Shown here piece after piece: positions 58,068 to 64,000 of a DNA stretch of 64,000 nucleotides; positions within the stretch are counted from its first letter, which is position 1, and each line of letters begins with the position of its first letter. This DNA comes from Actinomadura madurae (GTDB lineage: Bacteria > Actinomycetota > Actinomycetes > Streptosporangiales > Streptosporangiaceae): positions 40,117 to 104,116 of the forward strand of contig NZ_FOVH01000004.1 of the NCBI RefSeq assembly GCF_900115095.1, read 5' to 3'. A model generated the notes under the pieces. It was not told the origin of the DNA. It searched no databases and saw only the letters and a list, made by a program, of their open reading frames with translations. The position numbers were made by a program, and so were the translations under genes.

Positions 58068-59767
58068 CACTGGACGCGACCCCGGACTGCGCGGGCCTCG
58101 TCGACATCATCGTGTCGGCGCAGAAGATCGTCGACGACCTGACCGAGCGGCCCTGGGGGTCGTCCTCGCCGTCGGTGTACGAGACCGGCAGGCTGGTGTC
58201 CCTGGCACCCTGGCTGACCGGCCACGGAGAGCGGCTGCGGTTCCTGCTGGCAGAGCAGCGGCCGGACGGCGGCTGGGGCCTGCCGGACGACGGGTACGCG
58301 CTGGTTCCGACCCTCAGCGCGACCGAGGCCCTGCTCTCCGCCCTCGGCGCCGACCCCTTCCGCATGGGGCCGACGGGAATACCGGTCGCCGACGTGGCGC
58401 GTGCCGCCGCGCGGGGGCTGGGGCTGCTGTCGAGGTGGCTCGCCCCGGGGCGCGTCCTCGACCTGCCGGACATGCCCGCCATCGAGCACATCGTTCCCCA
58501 CCTGCTCGAACGGATCAACGCCCGGCTGGACGAGCGGGCGATGCGCCGGATCCCCGGGCTGGGCCCCTGGACGGCCCCTGACCACCGCCTGCGCGCGCCC
58601 GGCGGGATGGCCGGCGAACTGCTTCCCGTCGTCCGGGAGCTACTGGAGCGGGGTGACCCGATCCCCGCCAAGCTCCTGCACGCACTGGAGATCGCGGGCG
58701 AGTCCGCCCACGGAACCGGCTCCGTCGTTCCCGGGCCTTCGGGGACGGTCGGCGCTTCCCCCGCGGCCACGGCCGCCTGGCTCGGTCATGAGCCCGACCC
58801 GCACGACGACGCCCGGGCGCGGGCTCGCCGGTATCTGGAGGCCGGCGTCGCTCAGTACAAAGGGCCGGTGCCCGTGGCCACACCTATCACCGAGTTCGAG
58901 CGGGGATGGGTGCTGAGCTGGCTGGCACGGGCCGGGGTGCCGGTGAAGGCGCCGCCGCGACTGACGGCCGAACTGCGTGCCGCTCTGGGGTCGGCCGGCA
59001 CCGGAGGAGGCGAAGGCCTGCCTCCCGATGCCGACACCACCTCTGGTGTGCTTTATGCCCTTTCGCTCCTCGGCAGTCCCTGTGCGCCCGACCTTCTCTC
59101 GCAGTACGAGATGGACACGCATTTCTGTACCTGGCAGGGCGAGAACGGCCGATCCGTCACGACCAACGCCCACGTACTGGAGGCGTTCGGACACTTCCTG
59201 GAGACCACCGGCGGCGGCACCGCGGCGCACCGCTATTCCGCCCCGATGTTCAAGATCACTTCCTGGCTGTGCGAGCGGCAGGAGGCCGACGGTTCCTGGC
59301 GGGACCGTTGGCACGCGTCCCCCTATTACGCCACGTGCTGCGCCGTGCTGGCCCTTGAGCGGTACGGCTCCGGGGCCGGGCGCGCGGGTTCCGTGGACCG
59401 CGCGGTCCGCTGGGTGCTCGGCTCCCAGCGGACGGACGGGGGGTGGGGGCGCTGGGACGGCACCATCGAGGAGACGGCGTACGCCGTGCACATCCTCCTG
59501 CTCGCCGGATCGGTCCGGGAGCCGCTCCGGGATGACTGCCTGCGCGCGGCCTCCCGCGGCGGCGCCTTCATCCGCTCGGCCCTGACGGTGGGGAGTACGG
59601 CGGATGCGGCGGACGCCCCTCAAACAATCGGACAAATGCTATCAAATTCCAATAATCCACCACTGTGGCACGATAAGGATACATACCTCCCGGCCACCAT
59701 CGTGAGCGCCGTCACCTTCGCCGCACTGGCACTGCTCCAGGAATACCGCCGGGGATCTCTCGTGTGA
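58064..59767 (+). CDS. Class II diterpene cyclase with DxDTT motif
   Basis: 567 aa from GTG 58064, overlapping the class I gene by four bases. Copalyl/halimadienyl diphosphate synthase type. The protonation motif is D322-A-D-T-T, a DxDTT variant rather than DxDD; a DxDTT motif is known from mycobacterial halimadienyl diphosphate synthase (Rv3377c). QW-like segments occur (EQRPDGGWGLPDD, QEADGSWRDRWH, QRTDGGWGRWDG). It cyclises geranylgeranyl diphosphate by proton attack to a bicyclic diphosphate for the class I enzyme. No GGPP synthase is in the window. Confidence 0.9.
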   Translation: MTLDATPDCAGLVDIIVSAQKIVDDLTERPWGSSSPSVYETGRLVSLAPWLTGHGERLRFLLAEQRPDGGWGLPDDGYALVPTLSATEALLSALGADPFRMGPTGIPVADVARAAARGLGLLSRWLAPGRVLDLPDMPAIEHIVPHLLERINARLDERAMRRIPGLGPWTAPDHRLRAPGGMAGELLPVVRELLERGDPIPAKLLHALEIAGESAHGTGSVVPGPSGTVGASPAATAAWLGHEPDPHDDARARARRYLEAGVAQYKGPVPVATPITEFERGWVLSWLARAGVPVKAPPRLTAELRAALGSAGTGGGEGLPPDADTTSGVLYALSLLGSPCAPDLLSQYEMDTHFCTWQGENGRSVTTNAHVLEAFGHFLETTGGGTAAHRYSAPMFKITSWLCERQEADGSWRDRWHASPYYATCCAVLALERYGSGAGRAGSVDRAVRWVLGSQRTDGGWGRWDGTIEETAYAVHILLLAGSVREPLRDDCLRAASRGGAFIRSALTVGSTADAADAPQTIGQMLSNSNNPPLWHDKDTYLPATIVSAVTFAALALLQEYRRGSLV

Positions 59768-59974
59768 TTCACCCCACTCCACCTCCGTGAAGGCGTTTGG
59801 GATCTTCCCAAATCAAACGATTCACCTTGAGCGCCTATGAGGTCGTTGGTATGGTGCTGCGAGCAACAGAACCGGCCGACATCGGCATTCCCTGCATACC
59901 CCACCATCGCGTGCCCAGCATTCGGACATTTTTCGCCAATTGCAGGGTGCCTTGACATATTGTTGGGTTAAACA

Positions 59975-62410
59975 ATGCGCTTCCGCAACTCGCGACTGCG
60001 GACCAAGATTGCGGCGATGCTGCTGTCTCTCACCGCTCTGTGGGCCTTCGCGGCATGGGTGACCGCACGGGAGGGCATCAACCTCCTCTGGGTGAGCACG
60101 CTGAACACGGTCGTGACCGCGTCCAACCCGATGCTGGTCGAACTCCAGAACGAACGCCGCCTCACCGTGGTCTATCTCGCCGCTCCCAACCAGCACGGAC
60201 GCGAGGCCATGGTGACCCAGCGGGGCAAGACCGACAAGACCGTGGCGACCATGATCGACCGCACCGAGAGAGGCTCGGTTCGGCGCGCCGCCGACGACGG
60301 GCTCGAGAACCGCATGGCGGAGGCGGTCGACCTCCTGCGCAAGCTCGGCGACTACCGCCGGGCCGTGGACTCGAACGCGATGGGCCGCAATCAGGCGTTC
60401 CAGAACTACACGGCCATCAACGAGGCCGTGTACCGCATGTACGACGCCATGGCCACCCTGGACGACGACGACTTCGCCGACGTCGTGCGCGCCGCCATCG
60501 CGGTCGCCCGCAGCGGCGAGCTGCTCACCCGCGAGGACGCGCTGGTCGCCGGCATGCTCCAGGGCGGCCGGCTCAGCTCGGACGACCTGCAGGCCGTCAA
60601 CCAGTCCATCGCCGTCCGGCGCTACACCTTCGACCAGGCGATGGTCGGGCTGCGCGACACCGAGAACCGCCAGTACCAGGAGATGACCACCAGCCCCCAG
60701 CTGGCGGCGGTCAAGGCCCTGGAGGACCGGCTGCTCCAGACCCGGCCGGGCCAGCGCCCGCGGGTCACCGCCGCGCAGTGGCGGCAGACCACCCAGGCCG
60801 GGCTGGCCGACATGAACAAGAGCATCGACGAGGCCGGTGAGCGCACCATCGACCGGGCCACGCCGCTCGGCATCTGGGTCATCGTCCGGCTGCTGCTCGC
60901 CGGTGGTCTCGGCCTGCTCGCGGTCATCGCGTCCATCATCGTGTCGATCACCACGGCGCGTGCCCTCGTCCGTCAGCTGGAACGGCTGCGCGCCGCCGCC
61001 TGGGAGCTGGCCGAGCAGCGACTGCCCAGCGTCGTCGACCGCCTCGGGCACGGCGAGAAGGTCGACGTCGCCCTGGAGGCGCCGCCGCTGCAGTTCGGCA
61101 CCGACGAGATCGGGCAGGTGGGACGGGCGTTCAACGCCGTCCAGGAGACCGCGATCCGCACCGCCGTCGAGCAGGCCGAGCTGCGCCGCGGCATCCGCGA
61201 CGTCCTGCTGAGCCTGGCCCGCCGCACGCAGGCGCTGGTGCACCGGCAGCTGAACATGCTCGACACCATGGAGCGCAAGCGCGACATCGACCCGAAGGAC
61301 CTGGAAGAGCTGTTCCGGCTCGACCACCTCGCCACCCGCATGCGGCGCAACGCCGAGAACCTCATCGTGCTCTCCGGCTCGATCCCCGCGCGCGGCTGGC
61401 GGCAGTCGGTGCCGATGGTGGACGTCGTCCGCGCGGCGGTCGGCGAGGTCGAGGACTACACCCGCGTCACCGTCCTGCCGTTCGGCCCGGTCGAACTGGC
61501 CGGACGCGCCGTCGGTGACATCACCCACCTGCTCGCCGAGCTGATCGAGAACGCCGTGACGTTCTCCCCGCCCGACACCGCCGTCCACATCGGCGGGCAC
61601 CTCGTCGCCAACGGCTTCGCCATCGACATCGAGGACCGCGGGCTCGGCATGACCGACGAGAAGCTCGCCGAGATCAACGAGCGGATCGTCGATCCCCCCG
61701 AGTTCAACCTGCGCAGCTCCGTCCAGCTCGGCCTGTTCGTCGTCGCGAAGCTGGCCGAACGCTACGGCGTGCGCGTCTCCCTGAAGCGCTCGGCCTACGG
61801 CGGTACCACGGCGGTCGTCGTCATCCCGCAGGAGCTGGTCGTCGAGAGCGGCACCGAGAAGGCCCCCACGACCACCGCGAACGGCCTGACCGTCCGGCAG
61901 CCCGCGTCGGTCTCCTCCGCTGCCGGCGACCAGTCCGGGGAGACGCAGGCGGGGACGCGCGGCGTGGTGACCCTGACCAGGGAGCAGCCCGCGCCGCCCG
62001 CCCTCGTCGCCGTGCCGCCGCCCGCCACGGGCCCCGACGGGGCCGAGAGCTCCGCGGACGTCCCGGAGCCGGCCGAGCCGGAACCGGCGGGCGAACCCGC
62101 GCCACCGGACGCCTCCGAGGCGGGGGCCGCCGCGGAACCCGAGATCAGTCACCCGGAGGACCAGCCAGCCGTGCCCGAAAGCTCCACCACCCCGTCCGGT
62201 CTGCCCGTCCGGGTTCCGCAGGCGAACCTCGCGGCGCCGCTGCAGGCCGGGGAGACCCCGGCCGCCGAGCAGGACGAGCATGACGACCCCGGCCGCTCGC
62301 CCGAGGAGATTCAGCGAATCATGGGGTCCTACCAGCGCGGCACCCGCCTTGCGAGGACGGCGGTCGAAGCCCGCACCAATGACGCAGTGGAAGGCGAGGA
62401 CGAGCAGTGA
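59975..62410 (+). CDS. cvnA: Conservon sensor kinase-like protein (NIT-HAMP-HATPase)
   Basis: 811 aa. First membrane helix at 12-27, extracytoplasmic nitrate/nitrite-sensing (NIT)-type domain to about 305 (VELQNERRLTVVYLAAPNQH), second helix (WVIVRLLLAGGLGLLAVIAS), HAMP-like region, then HATPase_c with N-box LLAELIENAVTFSP and G-boxes EDRGLGMTD and SVQLGLFVVAKLAE. The phosphoacceptor region lacks a standard HisKA His motif, as in conservon CvnA proteins. The C-terminal 190 residues are Pro/Ala/Glu-rich. First gene of the four-gene conservon, which relays signals to a small GTPase. Confidence 0.94.
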   Translation: MRFRNSRLRTKIAAMLLSLTALWAFAAWVTAREGINLLWVSTLNTVVTASNPMLVELQNERRLTVVYLAAPNQHGREAMVTQRGKTDKTVATMIDRTERGSVRRAADDGLENRMAEAVDLLRKLGDYRRAVDSNAMGRNQAFQNYTAINEAVYRMYDAMATLDDDDFADVVRAAIAVARSGELLTREDALVAGMLQGGRLSSDDLQAVNQSIAVRRYTFDQAMVGLRDTENRQYQEMTTSPQLAAVKALEDRLLQTRPGQRPRVTAAQWRQTTQAGLADMNKSIDEAGERTIDRATPLGIWVIVRLLLAGGLGLLAVIASIIVSITTARALVRQLERLRAAAWELAEQRLPSVVDRLGHGEKVDVALEAPPLQFGTDEIGQVGRAFNAVQETAIRTAVEQAELRRGIRDVLLSLARRTQALVHRQLNMLDTMERKRDIDPKDLEELFRLDHLATRMRRNAENLIVLSGSIPARGWRQSVPMVDVVRAAVGEVEDYTRVTVLPFGPVELAGRAVGDITHLLAELIENAVTFSPPDTAVHIGGHLVANGFAIDIEDRGLGMTDEKLAEINERIVDPPEFNLRSSVQLGLFVVAKLAERYGVRVSLKRSAYGGTTAVVVIPQELVVESGTEKAPTTTANGLTVRQPASVSSAAGDQSGETQAGTRGVVTLTREQPAPPALVAVPPPATGPDGAESSADVPEPAEPEPAGEPAPPDASEAGAAAEPEISHPEDQPAVPESSTTPSGLPVRVPQANLAAPLQAGETPAAEQDEHDDPGRSPEEIQRIMGSYQRGTRLARTAVEARTNDAVEGEDEQ

Positions 62411-62832
62411 TGCAGAAAGCGGGTTCGGCGTCCGATCTGGGCTGGCTGCTGGACGATCTGGTCCATCGCGTGCCGCACGCCCACGATGCGGTCGTGCTGT
62501 CGGCGGACGGCCTCCTCATGGCCTCCTCGGAGGGGATGAAGCAGGACGACGGCGAGCACCTGGCCGCCGTGGCCGCCGGCATCCAGAGCCTGGCCAAGGG
62601 CGCCGGGACGCGGTTCGGCGGCGGACCCGTCCGGCAGACGATCATCGAGATGCAGTCGCAGTTCATGCTGGTGACGGTGGCCGGCAAGGGCGCCTGCCTC
62701 GCGGTGCTGGCCGACGAGGACGCCGACGTCGGCCTCATCGCCTACGAGATGGCGATGCTCGTCACGAGCATGGGCGAGCACCTCACCTCGCCGTCGCGCT
62801 CGGAGACCGCCGCGGAGGGCCGCCCCACATGA
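62407..62832 (+). CDS. cvnB: Roadblock/LC7 protein of the conservon
   Basis: 141 aa; GTG 62407 or ATG 62410, both overlapping the cvnA stop. Roadblock/LC7 fold: LGWLLDDLVHRVPHAHDAVV, LSADGLLMASSEGM, QSQFMLVTVAGKGACLAVLA. Such proteins regulate cognate GTPases, here CvnD, and are expected to associate with CvnA at the membrane. It overlaps cvnC by four bases. Confidence 0.95.
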   Translation: MMQKAGSASDLGWLLDDLVHRVPHAHDAVVLSADGLLMASSEGMKQDDGEHLAAVAAGIQSLAKGAGTRFGGGPVRQTIIEMQSQFMLVTVAGKGACLAVLADEDADVGLIAYEMAMLVTSMGEHLTSPSRSETAAEGRPT

Positions 62833-63263
62833 TGCCCCCCGAAGATCCCAAATCCGAGCTCTGGCCGGAGGACCCGGAGCGCCCGCCGGAACCCGAAGTA
62901 CAGGAACGCTGGCTCGACGACCAGGCCGGGCCGATGGTCCGCCCCTACGTGATGACGAGCGGGCGGATCGAGCCGACCCGCGGCAAGTTCGACCTGATCA
63001 CCCTCGTGGTCGCGGTCGGCGCGGAACCGGAGACCACCGTCGGTCTCGGCCCCGAGCACCTGGCGATCATCAGGCTCTGCCAGAACGTCATGTCGGTCGC
63101 CGAGCTCACCGGCCACCTGGACCTTCCCGTGGCGACCGTCCGGGTGATGCTCGGCGACCTGCTCGACAAGGGATTCGTCTCCATGCAGGAACCCGAACCG
63201 GAGGCGGACATGCACGACATCAGGCTCTACAAGGCGGTGATCGATGGTCTCCGGGCCCTCTAG
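62829..63263 (+). CDS. cvnC: DUF742 protein of the conservon
   Basis: 144 aa from ATG 62829 (a second ATG follows immediately). DUF742 signature: VRPYVMTSGRIEPTRGKFDL, CQNVMSVAELTGHLDLPVAT, VRVMLGDLLDKGFVSMQEPE, with a winged-helix-like centre. Acidic N-terminus. It overlaps the next GTPase gene by 20 bases. Its biochemical role is undefined; it is part of the CvnABCD complex. Confidence 0.95.
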   Translation: MMPPEDPKSELWPEDPERPPEPEVQERWLDDQAGPMVRPYVMTSGRIEPTRGKFDLITLVVAVGAEPETTVGLGPEHLAIIRLCQNVMSVAELTGHLDLPVATVRVMLGDLLDKGFVSMQEPEPEADMHDIRLYKAVIDGLRAL

Positions 63264-63858
63264 GCGCGACGTGCGCGCGCGCCGGCTCCCCACCGCGGTC
63301 AAGATCGTGATCGCGGGCGGCTTCGGGGTCGGCAAGACCACCATGGTGGGCACGGTTTCGGAGACCCAGCCGCTGCGCACGGAGGAGGTCCTCACCGACG
63401 AGAGCGTCGGCGTCGACGACATCTCCGGGGTGGAGCGCAAGAACACCACCACCGTCGCCATGGACTTCGGCCGCATCACCATGCGGGACGAGTACGTCCT
63501 CTACCTGTTCGGCACCCCCGGCCAGGAGCGCTTCTGGTTCATGTGGGACGAGGTCTCCCTCGGCGCGCTGGGCGCGGTCGTCCTCGCCGACACCCGCCGC
63601 CTCTCCGACTGCTTCCCGTCGGTCGACTACTTCGAGCGCCGCGGCACCCCGTTCATCGTCGCGGTGAACTGCTTCGACGGGGCCAAGCAGTACGACCTCA
63701 CGGAGATCCAGATGGCCCTCAACCTGGGCCCCAAGGTCCCCGTCATGCTCTGCGACGCCCGCCGCATCGACTCTTGCAAGCAGGTCCTCATCGACCTCGT
63801 CCTGCACGCCATGAAGTCCCGCGGCGTAACCGAAGAACCAGAACCCCAGAACGCCTGA
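63244..63858 (+). CDS. cvnD: Conservon small GTPase
   Basis: 204 aa. Ras-like P-loop GGFGVGKTT (about 27-35), Switch II GTPGQERFWFMW, base-recognition NCFD in place of NKxD, and CDAR at the G5 position. These substitutions are normal for CvnD/MglA-like conservon GTPases. It is the last gene, followed by a long hairpin. The conservon is of the cvn9/cvn10 type, where a P450 gene is often also linked; here the P450 is on the upstream side with the cyclases. Confidence 0.95.
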   Translation: MVSGPSRRDVRARRLPTAVKIVIAGGFGVGKTTMVGTVSETQPLRTEEVLTDESVGVDDISGVERKNTTTVAMDFGRITMRDEYVLYLFGTPGQERFWFMWDEVSLGALGAVVLADTRRLSDCFPSVDYFERRGTPFIVAVNCFDGAKQYDLTEIQMALNLGPKVPVMLCDARRIDSCKQVLIDLVLHAMKSRGVTEEPEPQNA

Positions 63859-63866
63859 CCGAACAA

Positions 63867-63914
63867 GCGGGGCCGGTTGCGCGTCGACTGACGTCGACGC
63901 GCAACCGGCCCCGC
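63867..63914 (+). terminator. 22-bp perfect hairpin after the conservon
   Basis: Left arm 63867-63888 and right arm 63893-63914, perfect over 22 bp with a TGAC loop; both arms contain GTCGAC. A very stable structure 9 bases beyond the cvnD stop; it probably terminates the conservon. Confidence 0.85.
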
Positions 63915-64000
63915 GCAGTCACAAGGCCCGCGCAGTCACAAGGCCCGCGCAGTCACAAGGCCCGCGCAGTCACAAGGCCCGCGCAGTCACAAGGCCCGCG
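63913..64000. repeat. 17-bp tandem repeat, at least five copies
   Basis: Five identical consecutive copies of GCGCAGTCACAAGGCCC (63913-63997), continuing into the window edge. The first copy abuts and slightly overlaps the hairpin. No spacer between copies. Confidence 0.95.

Noticed and set aside
63913..64000. CRISPR array
   Set aside because: The repeats are contiguous 17-mers with no spacers and no cas genes.

Overview
The window is high-GC DNA with GTG/TTG starts and dense stop/start overlaps. It carries lineage markers: an ECF41 sigma factor, an XRE/DUF397 pair, a complete conservon (CvnA-D) and a 2-oxoacid:ferredoxin oxidoreductase beside a partial nuo operon. These point to a filamentous actinomycete, plausibly Streptosporangiales/Thermomonosporaceae (an inference; there is no 16S gene here).

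Layout. 1-5.5 kb: the end of a class F-like sortase, a GT2 glycosyltransferase, a tiny membrane protein, an ECF41 sigma factor, a MOSC protein and two hypotheticals. 5.5-9.2 kb: a compact set that looks like an uncharacterised disulfide-peptide pathway. It has an S26 signal peptidase, a 47-residue precursor with four Cys in its C-terminal half, a MauE-like membrane redox protein, a TlpA/MauD-like thioredoxin and an ABC exporter. 9.2-13.2 kb: hypotheticals, a secreted protein and gene debris (IS5-type transposase, SMI1/KNR4 fragment).

13.2-19.5 kb is a genomic island at the 3' end of a tRNA-Tyr gene. A roughly 120-bp direct repeat, partly tRNA, flanks it, and a tyrosine-integrase remnant lies just inside the tRNA-proximal end. 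Its cargo is a low-GC NACHT-LRR (bacterial NLR-like) protein, a frameshifted PLP decarboxylase and a GntR regulator with a truncated DNA-binding domain. 19.7-21.1 kb: YajQ and HtpX.

21.2-31.6 kb is a minus-strand nuoABCHIJKLMN operon lacking nuoD and nuoEFG. A helix-hairpin-helix gene lies antisense between nuoH and nuoI, and NuoB has a long acidic repeat tail. Two paralogous Pro-rich membrane proteins follow. Then come a leaderless Cys-containing leader-peptide ORF and korAB, so electrons for the partial complex I may come from reduced ferredoxin.

38.6-54 kb holds a SecDF-head-like membrane protein, a TetR-controlled MFS exporter with carboxypeptidase-regulatory domains overlapping a YceI gene, an S15 peptidase-ABC ATPase fusion with its permease, a thioesterase, the XRE/DUF397 pair, AhpE, a mycofactocin-type SDR, and a RarD/EamA transporter. 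55.7-59.8 kb is a diterpenoid cassette: P450, class I synthase and a DxDTT class II cyclase. It directly precedes the conservon (60-63.9 kb). The window ends in a long hairpin and a 17-bp tandem repeat.
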